8,684 nucleotides of DNA from Deltaproteobacteria bacterium (GTDB taxonomy: Bacteria; Desulfobacterota; DSM-4660; Desulfatiglandales; HGW-15). Position numbers and translations under genes: made by a program. The DNA is taken from assembly GCA_016926135.1 (NCBI GenBank), contig JAFGPH010000547.1:1-8684 (forward strand), in the 5' to 3' direction. Positions 1-6,330 of the stretch are shown here, one piece after another (position 1 is the first letter of the stretch; every line of letters begins with the position of its first letter). Under the pieces are notes generated by a model that saw nothing but the letters and a program-made list of their open reading frames with translations, did not search any database and was not told the DNA's origin.

Positions 1-4
1 GGAC

Positions 5-60
5 GGCCGCAGACCGCCGACCGACGGTATTCGTTATCCCTTATCTGTTATTGGTTATTG
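5..60. repeat. Degenerate heptanucleotide tandem array (block 1)
   Basis: Reading in strict steps of 7 from position 5 gives GGCCGCA, GACCGCC, GACCGAC, GGTATTC, GTTATCC, CTTATCT, GTTATTG, GTTATTG. The first three share a GACCGNC-like unit and the last five share GTTATYN, all in the same phase. The period-7 structure is seen directly. It resembles the short tandemly repeated heptamers known from cyanobacteria and other genomes, but I cannot assign it to a named family. No function is evident. Confidence 0.6.
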
Positions 61-87
61 GGGACCCCGGAGAGGTCTTTATCCCCT

Positions 88-129
88 GACGCCCGACTCG
101 TGACTCATAACTTGTGACTCATCACTGCT
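88..129. repeat. Degenerate heptanucleotide tandem array (block 2)
   Basis: Six in-phase 7-mers are visible: GACGCCC, GACTCGT, GACTCAT, AACTTGT, GACTCAT, CACTGCT. The consensus is close to GACTCRT. The block lies 27 nt downstream of the first array and has the same period but a different unit. This suggests that a period-7 slippage or amplification process acts on this region rather than one sequence being copied. Confidence 0.6.
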
Positions 130-226
130 TCCAAGGGACACAAAAAGCCTGCCCGGGTCAAGCGAAACCCCTTGAGACGGGGTATGCGATCCCCCGGATC
201 CCTGGTGCGGATACGGGGTTTTTGTC

Positions 227-255
227 TTGCTATTTTCCGGGTTTTTCTGTAAGAA
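227..255 (+). promoter_or_regulatory. Weak sigma70-like promoter candidate
   Basis: TTGCTA (227-232) and TAAGAA (250-255) are separated by 17 nt. Each hexamer matches the consensus at only some positions. If used, it would give a leader of about 200 nt to the start codon at 469. It is the best candidate I found upstream of the exported protein gene, but the evidence is weak. Confidence 0.25.
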
Positions 256-468
256 CAAATCCGAAACACGGCATTGAAAATCCGTTTCCATCCGCAGGGC
301 CCCGGGGCCGCAACCTGTTCACGGGCCGTATTTCCGGCAGTGCTGCAAACCAAAATATCAAGGATCAGGCTCCTCCCTCGCACGCCACCCCGGGAGCCCT
401 TCCTGGTCGCCCTTCGGTTCGGTCTGGCCGGAGGGTCCGCGTCTATGCAACGAGCAAAGGGGGTCCCC

Positions 469-1359
469 ATGAGAAAGCCTTTTCTTTTTCTGCTTCTCTC
501 TATCTGTTTCCTTCCCGGCTACGATGCCGCCGCCCGGCCGGCCGGGCAGGACGCATCGGCAGGCGCCGTTCAGTGCTATGATTTCGACGCCGGTCCCAAC
601 ATGGACTGGAAGCCTCTTTCAGGCGCCTGGACCATGATTGACGGCGCCTACACCGTCTCCGACATCGAGGATGACGCCCTGTACCTGTCCTCCCTTCAAA
701 GTTCGCCTCCCTCCGACATGCTGCTGAGCGCGGATATTCATCCGGGAAACAGCGGGGGGTTCACCAGCAGGGCCATGGTGTTTGTCAGAATGTCCGACCA
801 AAAAAACGGCTTCTGCTTCTGGATGGACTCCCGCTACGGATCCTTCTACAGGGCGGGGTGGAATGCCTTGAGGAAGGGAAAATGGGATACACCCGAGGGC
901 GTTGCCGGGATCAAGACCCCCGTGGGAAAGGCGGTTCAAGTCGAGATCGAGATGAAAGGGAACCTTTTCCGGGCCTCTGTGGACGGCAAGGAAGTGAGCC
1001 GGGTATACGACTCCTCCTTTTCCTCGGGCGCTATCGGAATCGGCCAGATCTATACCCATTGGTACATGGAAAATCCCAGGATCGCCTTCGATAACGTCCG
1101 TGTGGGCCCCCTGGGCCACCGGGCCGCCTCCCCGGGAGCAACACCACCGGGGCCGGCGAGGGCGGCCGGGGCGCCTCCCGAAAAAGCGGTTTCGGAAACG
1201 GGGGCGGACGCCAGAAGTGCGGAGGCTGCCGCTTTTCGGGCCGAAAGGGCCGCGCAACGAGCGGAGCAAGCCGCAAAGGCCGCCCAGGATGCCGCAAAAC
1301 GATCCGAATCCATGGCTGGGAAGGCGGAAGGGATCATGGAAAAGGCCACGGCCAAGTGA
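469..1359 (+). CDS. Exported LamG/DUF1080-like protein with alanine-rich helical tail
   Basis: A 296-residue protein. The start at 469 is chosen because AAAGGGGG lies at 456-463, just upstream, and the residues that follow form a signal peptide: Met-Arg-Lys, then a hydrophobic core (FLFLLL), then an Ala-Ala-Ala cleavage site near residue 22. There is no proper lipobox. An in-frame ATG at 445 and an earlier one at 274 would bury the signal. Residues about 35-212 look like a concanavalin-A-type beta-sandwich of the DUF1080/LamG class: an opening 'YDFD', a 'WTMIDGAYTV' strand, 'VEIEMKGN', 'VDGKEV', and a closing 'AFDNVRVGPL'. Residues 215-243 are a Pro/Ala/Gly linker. Residues 244-296 are a charged, alanine-rich helix likely to form a coiled coil or alanine zipper. 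The inferred role is a secreted or periplasmic carbohydrate-binding or cell-envelope protein. An enzymatic function is not supported. It is probably co-transcribed with the cNMP-binding gene 13 nt downstream. Confidence 0.75.
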   Translation: MRKPFLFLLLSICFLPGYDAAARPAGQDASAGAVQCYDFDAGPNMDWKPLSGAWTMIDGAYTVSDIEDDALYLSSLQSSPPSDMLLSADIHPGNSGGFTSRAMVFVRMSDQKNGFCFWMDSRYGSFYRAGWNALRKGKWDTPEGVAGIKTPVGKAVQVEIEMKGNLFRASVDGKEVSRVYDSSFSSGAIGIGQIYTHWYMENPRIAFDNVRVGPLGHRAASPGATPPGPARAAGAPPEKAVSETGADARSAEAAAFRAERAAQRAEQAAKAAQDAAKRSESMAGKAEGIMEKATAK

Positions 1360-1372
1360 GACAGGCACATTC

Positions 1373-1924
1373 ATGGAAAACGCAAGAGAGATCTCCGCAA
1401 CCAAAATCCGCCAGGCCATCACGGATTTTCTAACCAACTTCCCCTTTTTTGCCAGTTTGAACTCCAAGGAACTGGACGTCGTATCCAACTACATCAGCTT
1501 CTACGAGGTCGATGCGGGTACGGTGCTCTTCAACGAAGGGCAGGAGGCGGACTGCGTCTACTTCATCGTGGAGGGGGAACTCGATGTGATCAAGGAGACC
1601 GTCGGCGGGAAAAAGGTCGGTATCGATCGGGTCGTGATCGCCACCCTGTCCAAGGGATCCACCATCGGAGAAATGAGCGTCATTGAAGACAGTCCACGCT
1701 CGGCGACGGTAAGGGCGAAGGCAACCGTCATCCTGGTGACCCTTTCCCGGGAGGGTTTCCGCATCATCCTGGATCAGCACCCCCATATCGGGATCAAGAT
1801 CCTGATCGGTCTGGCACAGGCCTTGAGCCGAAATCTCAGGAAGACCTCCGGAAGGCTCGCAGACTATACCATGAACGATGCGAAAGACCCGATGGCCTTC
1901 AAGGAGATGAAGATCGGCGCCTGA
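1373..1924 (+). CDS. Stand-alone cyclic-nucleotide-binding domain protein
   Basis: A 183-residue protein. After a short helical lead ('FPFFASLNSKEL', a typical entry to the fold), residues about 25-140 form one CRP/cNMP-type beta-roll. Visible hallmarks are 'AGTVLFNEGQEAD' (48-60), 'VYFIVEGELDV' (62-72), and the phosphate-binding cassette 'IGEMSVIEDSPRSATVRA' (98-115), with Glu100 and Arg109-Ser110 in the ligand-contact positions. The C-terminal helices (about 125-165) are followed by no helix-turn-helix, so it is not a CRP-type transcription factor. In the family such single-domain proteins act as cyclic-nucleotide sensors that signal through partners. The start ATG at 1373 is 13 nt after the preceding stop codon and has only a weak AGACAGG upstream, so translational coupling is plausible. 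The ligand (cAMP, cGMP or other) cannot be told from the sequence. Confidence 0.88.
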   Translation: MENAREISATKIRQAITDFLTNFPFFASLNSKELDVVSNYISFYEVDAGTVLFNEGQEADCVYFIVEGELDVIKETVGGKKVGIDRVVIATLSKGSTIGEMSVIEDSPRSATVRAKATVILVTLSREGFRIILDQHPHIGIKILIGLAQALSRNLRKTSGRLADYTMNDAKDPMAFKEMKIGA

Positions 1925-2027
1925 ACGGGTCTCAGACTCCCGCCAGGACAACACCTTCCCTGCGATTACCGTAAGCCCCCCTAACGTCCGCCACTTGGCC
2001 GGGGTACTACCTGCTAACATTCTTTGT
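1925..2027. other. Intergenic spacer before the TA promoter
   Basis: No gene or clear rho-independent terminator is visible between the cNMP-binding gene and the downstream promoter. Local G/C runs could pair weakly, but no U-tract follows them. Confidence 0.4.
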
Positions 2028-2056
2028 TTGACAAAATCAGGGTATCCTATTAGAAT
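2028..2056 (+). promoter_or_regulatory. Sigma70 promoter of the MNT/HEPN module
   Basis: A perfect -35 box TTGACA (2028-2033) is followed by an optimal 17-nt spacer and a near-consensus -10 box TAGAAT (2051-2056). Transcription would start near 2063, leaving a leader of about 97 nt before the MNT start codon at 2160. This is the strongest promoter-like site I see in the window, and it points at the toxin-antitoxin pair. Confidence 0.75.
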
Positions 2057-2101
2057 GCCGAGCAAATTCGTGCTCTATCGCCATGCATAATCCATTTTGG
2101 A

Positions 2102-2134
2102 GAAATGCAAGACCAACAAGTCCTTTGCCATTTC
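2102..2134. promoter_or_regulatory. Imperfect inverted repeat in the MNT leader
   Basis: GAAATGCAAGAC (2102-2113) and GTCCTTTGCCATTTC (2120-2134) are imperfectly complementary. The outer six pairs are exact, and the inner part needs bulges. It lies between the predicted transcription start and the MNT start codon. It could be an autoregulatory operator or an RNA hairpin, but it could also be chance. Confidence 0.3.
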
Positions 2135-2159
2135 GCATGGACCTGCATGATGAGGAACC

Positions 2160-2507
2160 ATGAAATCTATAGACAAGGCGCCACTGGATAAAAGGGAGAG
2201 AGAGGCCGTTGAGACTGCCGCCCGGCTCCTGAAAGAGAGATTTTCAATAGACAGCGTTGTCCTTTTTGGATCCAAGGCCAGGGGGGACGCTGATGCCCAC
2301 TCGGACATTGATCTTTTGCTGATCAGCTCCAAGGGGCTTCACTGGAAAGATGAGAAGGCTATCGTGGACACTCTTTTCGACATAGGCATTGAGCACGATG
2401 TGATATTCAGTCCGCTGTTTGTTTCCTCCGATGAATGGCAGAATGGGCTATTCAAGAGCTTTCCTATCTATGACGAAATCACCCGGGAAGGGGCGCTGGT
2501 GGCATGA
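2160..2507 (+). CDS. MNT-family nucleotidyltransferase antitoxin
   Basis: A 115-residue minimal nucleotidyltransferase. Residues 33-53 carry the polymerase-beta-fold signature GSx10DxD (Gly37-Ser38, Asp49 and Asp51), after the strand 'VVLFGS'. Asp80 in 'IEHDVIF' is in position to be the third metal-binding acidic residue. The length is normal for the family. In characterised MNT/HEPN systems (MntA-HepT) the MNT protein neutralises the HEPN ribonuclease by adding AMP groups to it. The same role is inferred here from the gene next door. The start is supported by GAGGA at 2152-2156. The stop overlaps the next start codon (ATGA, 2504-2507), the coupled arrangement usual for these pairs. The catalytic residues look intact, so the antitoxin should still be functional although its partner is frameshifted. 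Confidence 0.88.
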   Translation: MKSIDKAPLDKREREAVETAARLLKERFSIDSVVLFGSKARGDADAHSDIDLLLISSKGLHWKDEKAIVDTLFDIGIEHDVIFSPLFVSSDEWQNGLFKSFPIYDEITREGALVA

Positions 2508-2889
2508 CACAGCAAGTCATCATTGACTACTGGATGGACAAAGCACGGTCTGACCTTGATTCGGCAAGGGACAACTTCAATTCAGGGGGTATTCCAATGC
2601 AATAAGGGACGCCTATTTTGCCTGCTTTCACGCATTCTCCTCAGTCCTTTTCAAGGAAGGAAGAAGCTTCAGAAAGCACAAGGAGATTCGGTGGGCCTTG
2701 CACCGTGATTTCATCCGCAACAAACGCATCGATGTCTCCTGGGGCAAGCATTATGATTGGCTTTTCGACAACAGGCAAAAGGCCGACTATCGGCCCATGG
2801 TCCAGTTTGACCCTGAGCAGGTCAAAGAAATCATGGAGAAAAGCGCTGAATTCGTCACTGAAATGAAAAAGATGGGGGATATATTCTAG
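2504..2889 (+). pseudogene. HEPN-domain toxin, frameshifted
   Basis: The gene starts with ATG at 2504, overlapping the MNT stop. The starting frame reads 33 residues (MTQQVIIDYWMDKARSDLDS...) and hits TAA at 2603-2605. The rest of a HEPN protein is in the -1 frame from 2590 to the TAG at 2887-2889: 'YSNAIRDAYFACFHAFSSVL', then 'SFRKHKEIRWALHRDFI', 'HYDWLFDNRQKADY', and a C-terminal helix. Adding one G to the run of five at 2585-2589 would join the frames seamlessly (SGG then YSNAIRDAYF) into about 128 residues, the normal length for the PF05168-type HEPN family. Such proteins are usually RNase toxins paired with MNT antitoxins. This subfamily does not show an obvious RX4-6H motif, so catalytic competence is uncertain even for the repaired protein. 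The shift could be a true inactivating mutation, a homopolymer sequencing error, or slippage-dependent expression. The run is not a classic -1 slippery heptamer. Confidence 0.85.
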
Positions 2890-3110
2890 TCGTTGATCTG
2901 CCTGAATTGAATGACATGGCAAGAATTGTTAACTTGGCACATCATAAAAGTAAGGCATTCTCAATGGCTCCCTTGCCGGGATTTTCAAGATACTATTCTC
3001 GTATCGCAGGTTCGGGTGAAGTTGTGATCTTCAGAAGATATCTCACGCGGAGTGCAGAAAATAGGCAGGTTCTACTTATCAATAGACAGGAGTTATTCAA
3101 CCTAGTCAAC
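2890..3110. other. AT-richer orphan stretch of unknown origin
   Basis: The composition is visibly AT-richer than the restriction-modification genes to the right. An open + strand frame runs through it (including 'GEVVIFRRYL' and 'RQVLLINRQELFNL'), but it has no recognised domain and runs on into antisense of the RelE-like gene, so I do not call it. On the - strand it supplies the last 40 or so residues of the RelE-like reading frame. I see no terminator. It may be a scar of the event that removed the rest of the helicase gene. Confidence 0.4.
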
Positions 3111-3484
3111 AACGTCCCCTCAGCCCCGTACCTGGGAACAACGATCTCCTCCACCCGTTCGCGTATCTCCACCAACTGGGCTGCACCGGTCCTGGGGTGG
3201 ATTTCCAGCTTCCGTCGCTCTGCCCAGCGGTAGGCCTCGTCATGGTGGCCTACATAGCATAAGAGCAGGCTTTCGTCGGCCCTGTGGACGATGATCCGCA
3301 GGTCACTGCTGACACGAACGGACCAGAAGCGTTTATCCTTCGTCTTATCAAGCTTGTGAAATTGCATGCCCGGGCTTGAGGGATTCATTTGAAGGTCGAA
3401 GGCCGTGGTCTTCACGGCCTTCTGTTCCTCGCCGGTAAGTATAGCCAGGCTATCCGTAAAGGTGTCGGCTATACGGAATTCCAT
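2993..3484 (-). CDS. RelE/ParE-like protein, probable remnant of a RelE-helicase fusion
   Basis: A 163-residue protein. The ATG at 3484-3482 overlaps the mod stop codon (TGATG), so translation is probably coupled to mod. A GTG one codon earlier is the alternative start. Residues 1-90 are RelE/ParE-like: 'FTDSLAILTGEEQKAVK', 'FHKLDKTKDKRFWSVRVSSDLRIIVHR', 'LLLCYVGHHDEAYRWAERR'. Residues 91-119 ('IHPRTGAAQLVEIRERVEE') match, from memory of the family, the linker that joins such a RelE domain to a UvrD-type superfamily I helicase in proteins of roughly 600 residues or more. Here the match stops near residue 120 (about 3127). The last 40 or so residues come from AT-richer DNA and look unrelated. 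No antitoxin gene is adjacent, which fits a former domain of a larger protein better than a free-standing toxin. Whether the stub is expressed or folded is unknown. Confidence 0.7.
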   Translation of the reverse strand: MEFRIADTFTDSLAILTGEEQKAVKTTAFDLQMNPSSPGMQFHKLDKTKDKRFWSVRVSSDLRIIVHRADESLLLCYVGHHDEAYRWAERRKLEIHPRTGAAQLVEIRERVEEIVVPRYGAEGTLLTRLNNSCLLISRTCLFSALRVRYLLKITTSPEPAIRE

Positions 3485-6330
3485 CACGTTACCTTGAACA
3501 CCTTCATCACCTCATCGCCCAGGTGATTGATCACCTTTACCGCGATGCGGCCGGAAGTTGGTTTGTCGAAGGGCCTGGATGTGTCGCTGTTCAGCGTTGC
3601 CCACGTCTCTTCGTTGATATCGGCCTTGAGGGTGGTCTTGAGCGATTTGTAGGGATCGTTTGCACCCAGGAAATAGGCGTGCCGGACGAAGAAACTCTCC
3701 TCGTTGTAATCGGTATCAATGAACCAGCAGGCGATGCCCTCAGGTCCGTCGCTGCGGACTTCGCCGGTTGTTGGGTGGAAGACGTCGACGCCGTTGATTT
3801 TGACCCGGATTTGCCCGTTTTCGGTGTCGAGGATGTCGATGTCCGGCTCACCGAAAATGACGAAGAGGTTGCCCTTGCCTGTGTTTTTGAGGTCTTCGGC
3901 CATGTGGAGGTCGGCGTTCATACGGGCCTTGAGCACAGGGATGCGGCCAAGCTTCTTGAAATCTGTGGAGTGTGCGTCGTAATTGAAGGCGCACGTAATC
4001 AGCACATCGAATCCCGCGTCTCCGGCCTCCCGGGCGGCGGCGACCAGATCGGGGCGGGAAACCGTGCCGAACTCGGGGCCGATGAAGACGGCGGCCCGCT
4101 TTTCGGATCCCGATGCTTCGTCCCCTTCCAGGTAGCGGCCCTCGGCGCAGATCAGGTCGCCCGGCCAGGGGGTAATAGAAGTGAATACAATCTTGTCTTC
4201 CTTGTGGGCCTGCTGGACGCCGGCGGTTTTGAGGTTCTCCAGGATCATCCGGGCAAAATCCCACTCCTCTCCGTAACCTGTCTTGGGATCCGCCGCCGTG
4301 TCAATCAGTTCGTCCTCCTCGTCCACCCCAAGCACGCGGTGCGGAGAAAGGCTCTCCACCGTGAAAGGCCCGGCCACACGCACCGTTTTCTTGTCCTCGT
4401 AGGGCTTGTCGTAGAGGTATTCGAAATCGGCTTTGGAAGAGATAGAGGCGTCGATCTCCTTCTGCCTGGCGATGCGCTGTTCCCACCACTGGGCATGAAG
4501 ACTCTTTGCCTCCGGCGACCATTTGTCATCCGCTTCCCGAGGGATTTCCCATTCTTCCCATGGACGTTTTTTCCCCTCTCCCTTGGCGGGAGAGGGCCGG
4601 GGTGAGGGGGAAACACGCCCGAGCGCAGCGTTCAATTGTGCCCGCAAGGTCTCCAGCGTCTCCTGGAACTTCTCCCAGATAACGTCGATCTCCGCATTGT
4701 TTGCAATGGATTTCAGGGTGATGTGCGGCACACGCTCATACACGAAACCCTGTCGGATGTCGCCCCGGGTGGGCTGGATGGATGGAGCGCTACGGGTGAT
4801 CTCGGCCTCTTTGATCTGCCCTTCGCGGCTGTCGGCTAGGAGGTAATAGGGATACCGGGCACCCATAATGCGGGCTCGTGCCAGCGCGAGGGCTACGCGG
4901 GAGGTGTCAATCGTAATCCAGCGGCGTCCCCATTGCTCGGCCACATAGGCGGTGGTGCCGGAGCCGCATGTGGGATCGAGGACGAGGTCGCCAGGGTCCG
5001 TAGACATCAAGATGCAGCGCTCTATAACTCTGCGTGCAGTTTGTACAACATATCGCTTGTCTTCACTCCATCCTGCTATCGCCGTGTCATCCCATACATT
5101 GCTAAGCGGTAAAGCTGGAAAGTCGCCAAGGAATCTAACATAGTTTAAGGATGTAGACCGGACATAAAGTCTGGCAGCTTTATGTAGCCGTTGCATACCA
5201 TGGATGTTAGTTTTCCATCCTCCAGAGCCAGGGAAAAAAAAACGCCCTTCATACTTATATTCAAATCGAGTCGAATCGCCGCCTGACTGTGAAGTCAAGT
5301 TGTCAATTCTCAGGGATCGTCCTGTCTTGTCTTTGTCAAAAATGTCGGATTTACTTAGGCGGGCAACAATTCCTTTATCTTTCAGGAAATATGCATATTC
5401 ACCTGCGCCTTGAGTTTGATGTGACTTTTCACGAAATAACTGCCTGAATTTTGTTGATTCGGCATTTTTCCCATACCAAACGAGATTATCGAAAGTGCTG
5501 GGGATGTATGACGAGGTTGCACTTGAGGTTTTTAGAAATGCCACGGTGCCAATGTGATTGCGAACCCCAAACACCTCATCCATCAAAGCCCGTACCCTAT
5601 GCACATTCTCGTCCCCGATCTGGACGAAGATCGATCCGCTATCCGTCAACAGATCCCTCGCCACGGTCAGCCTGTCCCTCAGGTAGGTCAGGTACGAATG
5701 AATCCCATCCCTCCACGTATCCCGGAACGCCTCCACCTGCTCCGGTTCCCGGGTGATGTGATTGATATTCCCGTCCTTTACATCGCGGCTTGTGGTGGAC
5801 CACTGGAAATTGGAGTTGAACTTGATTCCGTAGGGCGGGTCGATATAGATGCATTGTACCTTGCCCCGCAGGCCTTCGCGTTCGGCCAAGGAGGCCATCA
5901 CCTGAAGGCTGTCGCCGAGGATCATGCGGTTGGACCAGTTGGCGTCGTGTTGGTAGAACTCGGTCCTGGCGATCTCGCTCGGCAGTCCGTTGAAGTCGGC
6001 AAAAAGGTCTATCTGGGGATCTGCCGCTTTGTCCTCCTCCTTACTGCGCCGCCACAGGTCGTCGATCAACACCTTGGGATGGACCTTTTCCTGGATATAG
6101 AGCGGCGGGGCATGGACAACCAGGTCGGACCAATCCTTTTCATCCTTGCCGCGCCAGACCAGTTGGGGGTCCAGGTCACGATTTCGCCGCTCATAGGCCA
6201 CGCGGATGGGACTCTCTTGCTCCTTGGCCATGACCGACTGGTATTCGGCCGTGGGAATGTTCTTGCGCGATGCCTCATCGTGGGTGAGGGTCTTTACGGT
6301 CTTTTTCGAATTGGGTTTTTTCTTGGCCAT
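3484..6330 (-). CDS. Type III restriction-modification methyltransferase (Mod-like)
   Basis: A 948-residue adenine-specific DNA methyltransferase. Motif order is beta-class: catalytic DPPY at residues 164-167, the 'GSIFVQIGDENVH' region at 232-244, a target-recognition stretch at about 255-440, then the AdoMet-binding motif 'LDPTCGSGTTAYVAEQWGRR' (451-470). The AdoMet loop reads DPTCGSG rather than FxGxG, a common variant. The N-terminus is lysine-rich. The C-terminal third (about 600-948) is long for a Mod protein and belongs to large Mod proteins of this type; it probably contacts Res. Residues 573-587 are a Ser/Pro/Arg-rich insert encoded by a REP-like palindrome. DNA for residues about 252-442 is noticeably AT-richer than its flanks. 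The start at 6330 has AAGGA 8 nt upstream. Mod would methylate one strand of an asymmetric site and give Res its specificity. The res C-terminus lies upstream in the same transcription direction. Confidence 0.9.
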   Translation of the reverse strand: MAKKKPNSKKTVKTLTHDEASRKNIPTAEYQSVMAKEQESPIRVAYERRNRDLDPQLVWRGKDEKDWSDLVVHAPPLYIQEKVHPKVLIDDLWRRSKEEDKAADPQIDLFADFNGLPSEIARTEFYQHDANWSNRMILGDSLQVMASLAEREGLRGKVQCIYIDPPYGIKFNSNFQWSTTSRDVKDGNINHITREPEQVEAFRDTWRDGIHSYLTYLRDRLTVARDLLTDSGSIFVQIGDENVHRVRALMDEVFGVRNHIGTVAFLKTSSATSSYIPSTFDNLVWYGKNAESTKFRQLFREKSHQTQGAGEYAYFLKDKGIVARLSKSDIFDKDKTGRSLRIDNLTSQSGGDSTRFEYKYEGRFFFPGSGGWKTNIHGMQRLHKAARLYVRSTSLNYVRFLGDFPALPLSNVWDDTAIAGWSEDKRYVVQTARRVIERCILMSTDPGDLVLDPTCGSGTTAYVAEQWGRRWITIDTSRVALALARARIMGARYPYYLLADSREGQIKEAEITRSAPSIQPTRGDIRQGFVYERVPHITLKSIANNAEIDVIWEKFQETLETLRAQLNAALGRVSPSPRPSPAKGEGKKRPWEEWEIPREADDKWSPEAKSLHAQWWEQRIARQKEIDASISSKADFEYLYDKPYEDKKTVRVAGPFTVESLSPHRVLGVDEEDELIDTAADPKTGYGEEWDFARMILENLKTAGVQQAHKEDKIVFTSITPWPGDLICAEGRYLEGDEASGSEKRAAVFIGPEFGTVSRPDLVAAAREAGDAGFDVLITCAFNYDAHSTDFKKLGRIPVLKARMNADLHMAEDLKNTGKGNLFVIFGEPDIDILDTENGQIRVKINGVDVFHPTTGEVRSDGPEGIACWFIDTDYNEESFFVRHAYFLGANDPYKSLKTTLKADINEETWATLNSDTSRPFDKPTSGRIAVKVINHLGDEVMKVFKVT
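4571..4612. repeat. REP-like palindrome inside mod
   Basis: CCCTCTCCC (4574-4582) and GGGAGAGGG (4588-4596) form a perfect 9-bp stem with loop TTGGC, followed by CCGGGGTGAGGGGG. The outer TTCCCC (4571-4576) and GGGGAA (4607-4612) can also pair. This sequence type is a familiar dispersed repeat in proteobacterial genomes and is usually intergenic. Here it is read in frame and encodes a Ser-Pro-Arg-Pro-Ser-Pro-type insert (residues about 573-587) at a presumed domain boundary of the methyltransferase. Confidence 0.75.

Larger units (their letters stand above)
1..468. other. Non-coding upstream region with short repeats
   Basis: I find no convincing gene here. Open frames exist on both strands, but none has a recognisable domain or a good ribosome-binding site. 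Positions 5-129 are mostly degenerate heptanucleotide repeats, described separately. The remainder (130-468) is GC-rich leader DNA before the exported protein gene. It contains a small hairpin, TCAAG (158-162) against CTTGA (171-175), and one weak promoter-like pair (227-255). The region probably carries the promoter of the downstream two-gene unit and may contain the end of whatever lies to the left. Confidence 0.6.

Noticed and set aside
135..149. GGGACACAAAAAGCC resembles the GGGACGCAAAGCC core of GEMM-I (cyclic dinucleotide) riboswitches
   Set aside because: The preceding paired element and the downstream receptor stem of the GEMM fold are not visible, and the spacing of the A-run differs. 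The resemblance is probably chance.
619..1488. Long - strand open frame opposite the exported protein gene
   Set aside because: It is a mirror of a GC-rich gene and is rich in Pro/Arg/Gly low-complexity sequence. The + strand gene has a signal peptide, a ribosome-binding site and a recognisable fold.
2907..3233. + strand 108-codon frame after the HEPN gene
   Set aside because: It has no domain and no ribosome-binding site, and it continues into antisense of the clearly coding RelE-like region. It is kept only as part of the orphan stretch.
3523..4605. Long + strand open frame (360 codons) opposite mod
   Set aside because: It is a shadow of the GC-rich mod coding strand, with no domain, no ribosome-binding site and no codon logic of its own.
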